Positions 10,041-17,314 of a DNA stretch of 64,000 nt are shown here, in pieces; position 1 is the stretch's first letter, and each line of letters opens with the position of its first letter. Position numbers and translations under genes: made by a program. A model generated the notes under the pieces. It worked only from the letters and a program-made list of their open reading frames with translations, was not told where the DNA came from and did no database searches. The DNA is from Bacteroidota bacterium (GTDB lineage: Bacteria; Bacteroidota; Bacteroidia; Cytophagales; Cyclobacteriaceae): NCBI GenBank assembly GCA_016178785.1, contig JACOSO010000059.1:1-64000 (forward strand), read 5' to 3'.

Positions 10041-11062
10041 TGGATAGCTCTGCTAAAAAGATTTTGGATAAGCTAAAGACCAAGAAATTCGACCCGGTCT
10101 ATTTGCTGCAAGGCGAGGAGACTTATTACATTGATTTGATCTCAAACTACATTGAAGAACATGCGCTAAGTGAACCGGAAAAAGGGTTCAATCAGGTGAT
10201 TGTTTATGGGAAGGATGCGTCTATGGCCACTATCCTCACGCATGCCAGGCGCTTTCCGATGATGGCCGAACGGCAAGTGGTGATTGTGCGCGAAGCCCAG
10301 GACATTCCTGATCTCAATAAAGAAACTGGTTCAAAATTATTGCTCGATTATTTATCGAAACCTTCGCCCACCACGGTGCTTGTTCTCTGTCATAAGCATA
10401 AGACGTTGGATAAGCGGAGGGAGCTTGGCAAGAAAGCGGAACAATTATCTGTCTCTGCAACTTTTAAAAAGCCGTACGACAATCAACTGAGTGAATTTGT
10501 CCTTTCGTATGTGAAAGAAAAAAAATATTCAATCGAAGACAGTGCAGCCCAGGTGCTGGCTGAATATGTGGGCAATGATTTGAATCGATTAACAAATGAA
10601 GTCGATAAAATTTTAATTTCTCACGATGCAAAAGATACGATCACAACTACTGAAGTAATGGCCAAAGTAGGTATTAGTCGCGAGTATAATATTTTTGAAT
10701 TGCAGAAAGCCTTGATCAACAAAGATTGGATGCAGGCCGCAAAGATTTCAAATTACTTTGAGGCCAATCCGAAGAAGAATCCGGTCATACCGATCGTAGC
10801 GTTTTTGTATTCCTTTTTCAGTAAAGTGCTAGCTGCACATAGTGTGAGCGATCGTACTTCGCAAGGATTGACTTCCGCGTTAAAGATCAGTCCGTATGCC
10901 TCTAAAGATTACCTTGCCGCTTTGCAGCGTTACCCGCAACCAAAGGCACTTGAAATTATTTCGTTGCTTCGTCAAGCCGATCTTAAACTGAAAGGTGTGA
11001 ATTCGGGAAGTGAAGATGAAGGGCAAATTTTGAAGGAGCTGGTCTTTCGGTTGATGGTGTGA
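10040..11062 (+). CDS. holA: DNA polymerase III subunit delta
   Basis: This 340-residue protein is the usual length for HolA. The N-terminus (KFDPVYLLQGEETYYIDLIS) matches the delta-subunit start, in which a degenerate P-loop-like region precedes the beta-clamp-binding domain. The middle segment NDLNRLTNEVDKI is typical, and a C-terminal helical collar domain follows. Delta opens the DnaN ring during clamp loading; the clamp gene itself also lies in this window at 60480. The ATG shares a base with the rhomboid stop, so expression is tied to the two upstream genes even though the functions look unrelated. It converges on the cupin gene with a 22 bp gap. Confidence 0.93.
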   Translation: MDSSAKKILDKLKTKKFDPVYLLQGEETYYIDLISNYIEEHALSEPEKGFNQVIVYGKDASMATILTHARRFPMMAERQVVIVREAQDIPDLNKETGSKLLLDYLSKPSPTTVLVLCHKHKTLDKRRELGKKAEQLSVSATFKKPYDNQLSEFVLSYVKEKKYSIEDSAAQVLAEYVGNDLNRLTNEVDKILISHDAKDTITTTEVMAKVGISREYNIFELQKALINKDWMQAAKISNYFEANPKKNPVIPIVAFLYSFFSKVLAAHSVSDRTSQGLTSALKISPYASKDYLAALQRYPQPKALEIISLLRQADLKLKGVNSGSEDEGQILKELVFRLMV

Positions 11063-11084
11063 ACGAATGAACAATTGGTCGGAT

Positions 11085-11441
11085 TTAAGGGGTAGCCATT
11101 TGCGGTTTCAAAAAGTCGCCATCAATGATCAAAAGCTTAACCCCGTCACGAGAAATTGATCGGTGAGAGCTCAGTTCATCAGAGACGATATAACTCATCC
11201 CTTTAGAGAGCATAAATTTTTCTCCATTTTGGAATTCACTTTCAAATTCTCCTTCAAGACAATACACAATGTGCCCCTTTTTGCACCAGTGATCCGCAAG
11301 ATAATTCGCTGAATATTCGACCAGACGAATTCGTAATCCGTCCAAAAGAATGGTTTGCCAAAAGGAGGTGCCTGTTTCGCCCTTGTGTTCGGCCTTTTCA
11401 ACAGATGACCAGTCAATCGTTTGGAAGGGAATGGTATGCAT
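11085..11441 (-). CDS. Small cupin-fold protein (DHCW-type)
   Basis: This is a 118-residue single-domain cupin. The segment ADHWCKKGHIVYCLEGE matches the DHCW-motif cupin family: a DHW-C sequence, then a beta strand and the GE turn of cupin motif 1. Motif 2 is represented by LSSHRSISRDGVKLLII. His residues in DHW, GHIV and SHRS could bind a metal, but the full 3-His-1-Glu set is not certain. Function is unknown; small cupins often act as sugar isomerases or as sensors or storage proteins. It lies 15 bp downstream of lpxD on the same strand and is probably co-transcribed with it. Confidence 0.8.
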   Translation of the reverse strand: MHTIPFQTIDWSSVEKAEHKGETGTSFWQTILLDGLRIRLVEYSANYLADHWCKKGHIVYCLEGEFESEFQNGEKFMLSKGMSYIVSDELSSHRSISRDGVKLLIIDGDFLKPQMATP

Positions 11442-11456
11442 CAGAATTAGGAAAGG

Positions 11457-12533
11457 TTATTCGTCACCTTCCACTTCGTGCCTCTCAGTGATGCTGTTCA
11501 ACTCTTTCACTTTTTTTTCGAGCTCCCGAAGGCGGTCATTGAGGTCGGGTAGCCTTTTGAAAACGGCATAAGCTTTAAAATATTCCTTCACATCGAAGGC
11601 CGGACTCCCAATGATACGTTGTCCTTCTTCCTTGATAGACTTACCGATGCCTGCCTGCGCGCCAATACCAGTGTTGTTCGCGATAACCAAATGACCGGCA
11701 ATCCCCACCTGTCCACCGATCATATTGTTCTCACCCACTTTGGAAGAACCCGAGATTCCTGACTGGGCTGCGATCACCGTATTTTTTCCGATCTCAACGT
11801 TATGCGCTACCTGAATGAGATTGTCGAGCTTCACCCCTTGACGAATAATGGTAGAGTCGCCAAACAATGTTGCACAATCGATGACCGTATTCGCACCAAT
11901 CGCTACGTTGTCTTCAATGATCACATTACCAAGCTGTGGAATTGTTTTGTATGAGCCGTCCTCTTGCGGAGCAAACCCAAAACCATCACTGCCAATGACG
12001 GTTCCGGAATGGATCACACAGTTACTACCGATCTTTGTATCGGCATACAATTTTACATTTGGGTGAAGAATGGTATTGTTGCCAATCACAACGTTATCGC
12101 CAACAAACACGTGAGGGTATATTTTTACGTTGTCGCCAATTTTTACTTTGCTGCCTATGTAAGAGAACGCCCCGCGGTAAATATTTTTTCCAACCGATGA
12201 ATCTTTGCCAATGAAACTTGGTTCTTCAATTCCGCTTTTTTGAAAACTAATGGCACGATGGTATTCTTCAAGCAGCAAAGTAAAGCTGCTATAGGCATCG
12301 TCCACCAAAATGAGCGTGGCGCTGATCTCTTTTCTAGCCTGAAAATCTTTTTTTACGATCACCGCGCTGGCCTGCGTGGTATAGATGAACTGTTCATATT
12401 TCGGATTGGCAAGAAAAGCGATCTGCCCTTTTTTTGCGTCCTGAATTTTGCCGAGCATGTTGATCTTCTCATTGCCATTGCCTTGCACCTCGCCCCTCAA
12501 CATTGCGGCTATTTGATTGACAGTGAATTCCAT
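11457..12533 (-). CDS. lpxD: UDP-3-O-acylglucosamine N-acyltransferase
   Basis: This 358-residue enzyme performs the third step of lipid A synthesis, adding the N-linked hydroxyacyl chain from acyl-ACP. The N-terminal uridine-binding domain (1-105) precedes a left-handed beta helix with many hexapeptide repeats (IGDNVKIYPHVFVGDNVVIG). The catalytic histidine lies in LIQVAHNVEIGKNTVIAA. The C-terminal helix (DLNDRLRELEKKVKELNS) is expected for LpxD trimers. In many Bacteroidota lpxD is followed by lpxC/fabZ; here it is followed by a cupin instead, and the HD gene lies upstream on the same strand. The 78 bp upstream spacer consists of a heptad-period repeat. Confidence 0.96.
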   Translation of the reverse strand: MEFTVNQIAAMLRGEVQGNGNEKINMLGKIQDAKKGQIAFLANPKYEQFIYTTQASAVIVKKDFQARKEISATLILVDDAYSSFTLLLEEYHRAISFQKSGIEEPSFIGKDSSVGKNIYRGAFSYIGSKVKIGDNVKIYPHVFVGDNVVIGNNTILHPNVKLYADTKIGSNCVIHSGTVIGSDGFGFAPQEDGSYKTIPQLGNVIIEDNVAIGANTVIDCATLFGDSTIIRQGVKLDNLIQVAHNVEIGKNTVIAAQSGISGSSKVGENNMIGGQVGIAGHLVIANNTGIGAQAGIGKSIKEEGQRIIGSPAFDVKEYFKAYAVFKRLPDLNDRLRELEKKVKELNSITERHEVEGDE

Positions 12534-12535
12534 TT

Positions 12536-12617
12536 CTTTGGGTCTTGGATCCTGGGACCTAGTTTAGTCTCAGAGGTAAATCCCTAAGACCCAATGCCTA
12601 AGACCCAATGCCTAATC
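12536..12617. repeat. Heptad-period quasi-tandem array with inverted arms
   Basis: The spacer between the lpxD start and the HD gene stop can be parsed almost entirely into 7-nt units. The right part is an exact 14-bp tandem (CCTAAGACCCAATG, at 12583 and 12597) ending in CCTAATC. The left part (TTGGGTCTT at 12538) is the reverse complement of AAGACCCAA on the right, so the transcript could fold into a hairpin. The last few bases of the array run into the 3' end of the HD gene. Arrays of the same period but other words occur at 18620, 25321, 55370 and 60409. Confidence 0.7.
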
Positions 12618-13847
12618 TTGCAAAGATAGGTTTTTAGGCCAGCATAAATAGTTTTTTTTCACGATTTTACTCATCGCCTGAATGGTAGGAAGATCACTTG
12701 CTTGAGCAATGTCGAGCAGTTTCCCGTTTTTCATCAAGATGTTTATCGACTCCCCTCCCGAAACATACGCCTCATTACTGACCGCACCATGCGAAAAATA
12801 ATAGGATGCTTCCTTTTGCAAAACCCCATACTCACGTTGGATAATTTGCCTCACTTTTTCCGCCTCCGTTTTCTTGATCGGTGATTGAGTTAATTGAATT
12901 TGAAATATTTCTCGACACAAAATCTTTTCGCAGAGATCACTCAGTATTGAATCCGAATGATTTCGCCAAAGTTTAATCGCTCCCCACAAGTCATTGTCAT
13001 CCAATCGACCAAAAACCTCAATCGCATCGGGTTGATGAGCTAGTTCATTTGCTGAATACTTTCCCTTGAGAAAAAACAAAAGGGAATCACTCGCTGGAAT
13101 TTTTTCTCCAGCGCTCGCCAAATACTGAGCGCGCTTCACAATGTTTACCATCATTCGTTCGGCACTCACTGCGGTTTTGTGCAGGTACACTTGCCAGTAC
13201 ATCAGCCTTCGCGCATGCAAAAAACTTTCAATGCTGAAGATGCCTTTCTCCTCAACCACCAAATGATCTTCATGTACGTTGAGCATTGCAATGATCCGAT
13301 CAACGCCAACGGTGCCCTCCATTACTCCGGTGAAGAAGCTATCGCGATTGAGGTAATCCAACCGATCGATGTCAAGTTGACTGCTCACCAGTTGATGAAA
13401 GAATTTTCTGTTATAACTATTGCGGAAAATTTTTAATGCAAGCTCCAATTCGCCATTGAAATTTTTGTTGAGCAATTTCATGAACAAATACGATATACTT
13501 TCATGCTTGATGCCAGGTAACAGTGTTTCTTCGAGCGAATGCGAAAGTGGTCCGTGGCCGATATCGTGAAGAAGGATTGCAATTTGTGCAGCCTCGAATT
13601 CTTCCTTGCTGATTTTTATTTTTTTCTTTTGAAGGCTTTCGAGCGCGCGCCCCATCAGGTGCATTGCGCCCAAGGCATGGTGAAAACGCGAGTGAACTGC
13701 GCCAGGGTAAACAAAATCGCTTACCCCTAATTGCTTGATAAATCGCAATCGCTGAAAAAAAGGATGCGAGATTAAATCAAAGATCAATGCACTTGGGATC
13801 GAAACAAATCCATAGAGCGGGTCGTTGATGATTTTATTTTTGTTCAA
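12612..13847 (-). CDS. HD-domain phosphohydrolase (dGTPase-like)
   Basis: This is a 411-residue HD-superfamily metal-dependent phosphohydrolase. Motifs are RFHHALGAMHLM (first His), LLHDIGHGPLSHSLE (the HD pair) and LDIDRLDYLNRD (later Asp), the pattern of the SamHD1/dGTPase-like branch. A nucleotide or phosphate ester is the likely substrate; the specific one cannot be read from sequence. The start is a TTG at 13847 (reads NKNKIINDPLYGF), decided by an in-frame TAA five codons upstream and the absence of any ATG before the conserved region. Proteins of this length and N-terminus are common in Bacteroidota. It is divergent from porX, with 255 bp between them. Confidence 0.88.
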   Translation of the reverse strand: MNKNKIINDPLYGFVSIPSALIFDLISHPFFQRLRFIKQLGVSDFVYPGAVHSRFHHALGAMHLMGRALESLQKKKIKISKEEFEAAQIAILLHDIGHGPLSHSLEETLLPGIKHESISYLFMKLLNKNFNGELELALKIFRNSYNRKFFHQLVSSQLDIDRLDYLNRDSFFTGVMEGTVGVDRIIAMLNVHEDHLVVEEKGIFSIESFLHARRLMYWQVYLHKTAVSAERMMVNIVKRAQYLASAGEKIPASDSLLFFLKGKYSANELAHQPDAIEVFGRLDDNDLWGAIKLWRNHSDSILSDLCEKILCREIFQIQLTQSPIKKTEAEKVRQIIQREYGVLQKEASYYFSHGAVSNEAYVSGGESINILMKNGKLLDIAQASDLPTIQAMSKIVKKNYLCWPKNLSLQD

Positions 13848-13917
13848 GCGTAGCCAGGATTATTCAGTAACAAAATTTTTGCTTCCCCTTCAACTTTATT
13901 TCTTTTTCCAAGATAAA

Positions 13918-14015
13918 TGATTGACATGATTTTCATGATTAAGTAAAATCTCTTTTTTGCCTTACCACCAAATAGAATTTGGGTTGGCAAAATCATAGGA
14001 ATCATTAAAATCAGG
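13918..14015. repeat. Nonamer-period inverted array upstream of porX
   Basis: Two arms of three 9-nt units each are visible. The left arm (13918-13944) is TGATT plus four variable bases, three times. The right arm (13989-14015) carries AATCA in each of three units, for example AAAATCATA. TGATT and AATCA are reverse complements, so the arms can pair with a 44-nt loop. It lies between the divergent HD gene and porX. It has the same style as the heptad arrays but a period of nine. Confidence 0.55.
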
Positions 14016-14102
14016 TCTGAGGATCGGAGTGGTGCATTTTTTTTATACAGAAACAGATGATAATGAGTAATCAAGGTCGTAACTTAGACTTTTTAACTGC
14101 GA

Positions 14103-15662
14103 ATGCAAAGGTACACGATTCTCTGGGCTGACGATGAGATCGATTTGCTCAAGCCCCACATTCTTTTTTTACAACAACGCGGCTACGACATCACCCCCGT
14201 AAACAACGGGGCTGAAGCCGTTGAGCTCAGTGACTCCAAGCATTTTGATGTCGTTTTTCTTGATGAGCACATGCCCGGCATGAGCGGACTTGAGGCACTA
14301 AGTCTGATAAAGAATAGCAAGCCGAACCTTCCGGTGGTAATGATCACTAAGAACGAGGAGGAACGTATTATGGAAGAAGCGATTGGAGCTAAGATTGAAG
14401 ACTATTTGATCAAGCCTATCAATCCCAGCCAGATCTTGCTGTCGGTAAAAAAGATTTTGGATAACAAGCGACTTGTTATTGAAAAAACAAACCTGAACTA
14501 TCAGCAAGAGTTTGGGAAGATCAGCATGGCGCTGCTGGATAACATGAACCATGAGCAGTGGGCAGATATTTATAAGAAGCTTGTGTTTTGGGAATTGCAA
14601 ATGGATGAAGCCGACAACGGTGACATGGCCGAAGTGCTCGAAAGTCAGAAGGTGGATGCGAACACCAACTTTTGCCGTTTTATCAGAAAAAATTACGAAA
14701 GCTGGCTCAACAACCCGAATGTGGAAAGGCCTATGCTTTCACACCAATTGATGAAAAAAGTGGTGTTTCCTGAATTAGCTAGTCACACTAGTACATTTCT
14801 GTTTGTGATCGATAACCTTCGATACGATCAATGGAAAGTTTTGGAGCCGATTATAGCTGAATTTTTTAATGTCGATAGGGAAGAAACTTATTATTCTATT
14901 CTTCCGACTACAACGGCCTACGCGCGCAACGCAATTTTCTCAGGGATGCTGCCATCTGAAATGGAAAAGACTTATCCTGACCTTTGGATTGGTGAAGATA
15001 TTGACGAAGGAAAAAATAATTTTGAAGAAGAGTTTCTTGCCAAACAATTGAAGAGAAATAATCTCAACATCAAATTCTCCTACCACAAGATCAAACAACT
15101 GGAAGAAGGTCGCGATTTGGCAGATTCTGTAAACAATCTTTTTGGAAACAAACTGAATGTGATCGTTTACAATTTTGTGGATATGCTTTCACACGCGCGA
15201 ACCGACATGGCGATGATCCGCGAACTTGCTCCAGACGAGGCAGCTTATCGGTCGATTACAAAGTCATGGTTCATACATTCACCATTGCTCGAAATCCTGA
15301 AAAAAGTGGCTGAAAAGAAAGTGAAAGTGATCATCACCACCGACCACGGCACCATTCGCGTAAAGCGGGCTTTCAAAATTGTGGGCGATAAAAGCGTAAA
15401 TACAAACCTTCGCTACAAACAAGGAAAAAATCTCGGCTATGAGGGCGACAAAGTGATGGAAGCACCTAAGCCTGAAAGGTTCTTTTTGCCTAAGCAAAAT
15501 GTGTCAACTACTTATGTGTTTGCGATTGAAGATCAATTCTTCGCTTATCCGAACAACTATAATTACTATGTTAATTTTTATAAAGACACGTTCCAGCACG
15601 GTGGTGTGAGTCTGGAAGAAATGATTATCCCTGTAATTTCGCTAACTTCGAAGAATGCCTGA
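14103..15662 (+). CDS. porX: PorX-type response regulator with PglZ phosphatase-fold domain
   Basis: This 519-residue protein has a CheY-like receiver at the N-terminus (acidic ADDE at 9-12, phosphoacceptor Asp54 in FLDEHMPG, Lys104). A helical linker precedes a PglZ/alkaline-phosphatase-fold output domain. The output domain shows metal-site motifs DNLRYDQW, PTTTAYARNAIFSG (candidate Thr nucleophile) and TTDHGTIRV. PorX is the known two-component regulator of the Bacteroidota type IX secretion system; the family output domain is a zinc phosphodiesterase acting on nucleotides. Its kinase PorY is not in this window. The T9SS cargo gene at 1-5640 shows that the organism uses this pathway. It overlaps tsaE by 8 bp and heads an operon with tsaE and ald. 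Confidence 0.95.
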   Translation: MQRYTILWADDEIDLLKPHILFLQQRGYDITPVNNGAEAVELSDSKHFDVVFLDEHMPGMSGLEALSLIKNSKPNLPVVMITKNEEERIMEEAIGAKIEDYLIKPINPSQILLSVKKILDNKRLVIEKTNLNYQQEFGKISMALLDNMNHEQWADIYKKLVFWELQMDEADNGDMAEVLESQKVDANTNFCRFIRKNYESWLNNPNVERPMLSHQLMKKVVFPELASHTSTFLFVIDNLRYDQWKVLEPIIAEFFNVDREETYYSILPTTTAYARNAIFSGMLPSEMEKTYPDLWIGEDIDEGKNNFEEEFLAKQLKRNNLNIKFSYHKIKQLEEGRDLADSVNNLFGNKLNVIVYNFVDMLSHARTDMAMIRELAPDEAAYRSITKSWFIHSPLLEILKKVAEKKVKVIITTDHGTIRVKRAFKIVGDKSVNTNLRYKQGKNLGYEGDKVMEAPKPERFFLPKQNVSTTYVFAIEDQFFAYPNNYNYYVNFYKDTFQHGGVSLEEMIIPVISLTSKNA

Positions 15663-16098
15663 ACTCGTTTCCACAGATGAAAAGATTTCTTATTCGCTTG
15701 AGCAGATTCATGAAGCGGCAAGGAAATTATTGAATGCGGGAAAGGGCACAAATGTGTGGGCGTTGCACGGACCAATGGGTTCAGGAAAAACAACGCTAAC
15801 CAAAACTTTGTTGATAGAACTTGGCTCGCATGAAACGGTCGCAAGCCCCACTTTTTCGATTGTTAATGAATATAGAAGCAGTGAGAATGAACCGGTTTAT
15901 CATTTCGATTTTTACCGGATCAAAAATGAAATGGAGGCTTATGACATTGGCACAGATGAGTATTTTGATTCCGGCCACTTGTGTTTGGTGGAATGGCCTG
16001 AAAAAATCCCTTCGTTGCTACCCGTGCAACATTTTGAAATCCACATCGAAATTGTAGACGAACAATCCCGTTTAATCCATTACCGAAAACATGCCTGA
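15655..16098 (+). CDS. tsaE: tRNA threonylcarbamoyladenosine synthesis ATPase TsaE
   Basis: This 147-residue P-loop ATPase has Walker A GPMGSGKTT and the family motif SPTFSIVNEY. TsaE works with TsaB and TsaD to make t6A at position 37 of ANN-decoding tRNAs; its ATPase cycle resets the TsaBD complex. HFDFYRI and the downstream acidic segment are typical of the family. The start overlaps the porX stop and the stop overlaps the ald start. Both overlaps are the identical 8-mer ATGCCTGA, so all three genes are probably translationally coupled. tsaB and tsaD are not in the window. Confidence 0.95.
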   Translation: MPELVSTDEKISYSLEQIHEAARKLLNAGKGTNVWALHGPMGSGKTTLTKTLLIELGSHETVASPTFSIVNEYRSSENEPVYHFDFYRIKNEMEAYDIGTDEYFDSGHLCLVEWPEKIPSLLPVQHFEIHIEIVDEQSRLIHYRKHA

Positions 16099-17314
16099 GA
16101 AAAAAAGTACCGGATTTGAAGCCCTGGCAAAAACGAGTCTATCTCCGCAAGAGCAATTGGTAAAAGTGAAGAAAGGAAAGAATTCTTTTTTCATTGGCCT
16201 TCCTAAAGAAATTGCCCTTCAGGAAAATCGAATCAGTCTTACCCCCGATGCTGTTGCCCTTTTAGTAAATAACGGACATGAAGTTTGGGTGGAGAGCAAT
16301 GCAGGTGCTGGAAGCAAATTTACCGACCGTGCTTACAGCGAAGGGGGCGCGAAAATTGTTTACTCACCCCAAGAAGTTTACAAAGCAGATGTCATTTTGA
16401 AAATTGAGCCCCCCACAATTGAGGAATTAGAGTACTTCAAACCGGGACAGACATTAATCTCGGCCGTTCAAATGGGTTACCTGAGCGAAGAACGAGTGCA
16501 AGCTTTGCTTCGCAAAAAAGTTACCGCCCTTGCCTATGAATTTATCGAGGACAAAGTGGGAGGTATGCCGATTGTAAGGGCCATGAGTGAGATTGCTGGT
16601 AGCACTGTGATGCTCATTGCAGCAGAATATTTGAGCACTGCAAAAAACGGAAGAGGAATTATTTTAGGAGGGATAACGGGAGTGCCACCAACGAAGGTGG
16701 TTATTGTTGGTGCAGGCACCGTTGCGGAATATGCTGCACGTGCCGCCCTCAGCTTAGGAGCAGAAATACAAGTGTTCGATAATCATTTGTATAAGTTACG
16801 CAGGATCAAACATACACTTGGTCATCAGTTTTATACTTCAACTATCGACACTGTTACGCTCAGCGAAAGTTTGAGAACCGCAGATGTGGTAATCGGTGCG
16901 TTGCGTGCTGAGAAGGGTCGGGCTCGTCATGTAGTGAGCGAAGAGATGGTGAAGGAAATGAAGCCGGATTCCCTCATCATCGATTTGAGTATTGACCAGG
17001 GCGGGTGCATAGCAACATCTGAAATTACGTCACTTGCCAACCCCATCTATAGAAAATTTGATGTGATCCACTATTGCGTACCGAATGTGGCCTCGCGGGT
17101 AGCAAATACAGCCACCACCGCATTGAGCAATATTTTTACGCCTACAATCTTACGAGCAGCAGAAGAGGGTGGAGTGGAGGAAATGATCTTTGCGCACAAA
17201 TGGTTCATGAAAGGAGTTTATGCTTACAAAGGCAGCCTCACGAACGAATCGGTTGCCCGTAAGTTTAAGATGAAGTACAAAAATATTGAGTTGTTGCTGG
17301 CAGTGAGGGTTTAG
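16091..17314 (+). CDS. ald: Alanine dehydrogenase
   Basis: This 407-residue NAD-dependent enzyme interconverts alanine with pyruvate and ammonia. The catalytic N-terminal domain contains IGLPKEIALQENRISLTPDA (Lys and Arg of the active site) and the Rossmann domain contains VVIVGAGTVAEYAARAA. The segment EPPTIEELEYFKPGQTL is characteristic of the alanine dehydrogenase/transhydrogenase family. It is somewhat longer than the usual 370 residues because of an N-terminal extension of about 35 residues (EKKSTGFEALAKTSLSPQEQ). It is the last gene of the porX operon. Its TAG stop overlaps the valS TAA stop on the other strand by four bases. Confidence 0.93.
   Translation: MPEKKSTGFEALAKTSLSPQEQLVKVKKGKNSFFIGLPKEIALQENRISLTPDAVALLVNNGHEVWVESNAGAGSKFTDRAYSEGGAKIVYSPQEVYKADVILKIEPPTIEELEYFKPGQTLISAVQMGYLSEERVQALLRKKVTALAYEFIEDKVGGMPIVRAMSEIAGSTVMLIAAEYLSTAKNGRGIILGGITGVPPTKVVIVGAGTVAEYAARAALSLGAEIQVFDNHLYKLRRIKHTLGHQFYTSTIDTVTLSESLRTADVVIGALRAEKGRARHVVSEEMVKEMKPDSLIIDLSIDQGGCIATSEITSLANPIYRKFDVIHYCVPNVASRVANTATTALSNIFTPTILRAAEEGGVEEMIFAHKWFMKGVYAYKGSLTNESVARKFKMKYKNIELLLAVRV

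Noticed and set aside
12536-12617. CRISPR-like repeats
   Set aside because: Units are only 7 or 14 bp with no spacers and no cas genes.
13844-14074. 76-codon minus-strand ORF between the HD gene and porX
   Set aside because: It runs through the nonamer repeat array and shows no protein-like pattern; the start of the HD gene is set by a TTG further in.
14103-15662. PglZ domain as part of a BREX phage-defence system
   Set aside because: The N-terminal receiver domain and the tsaE/ald neighbours identify PorX; no BrxX, BrxC or methylase genes are present.
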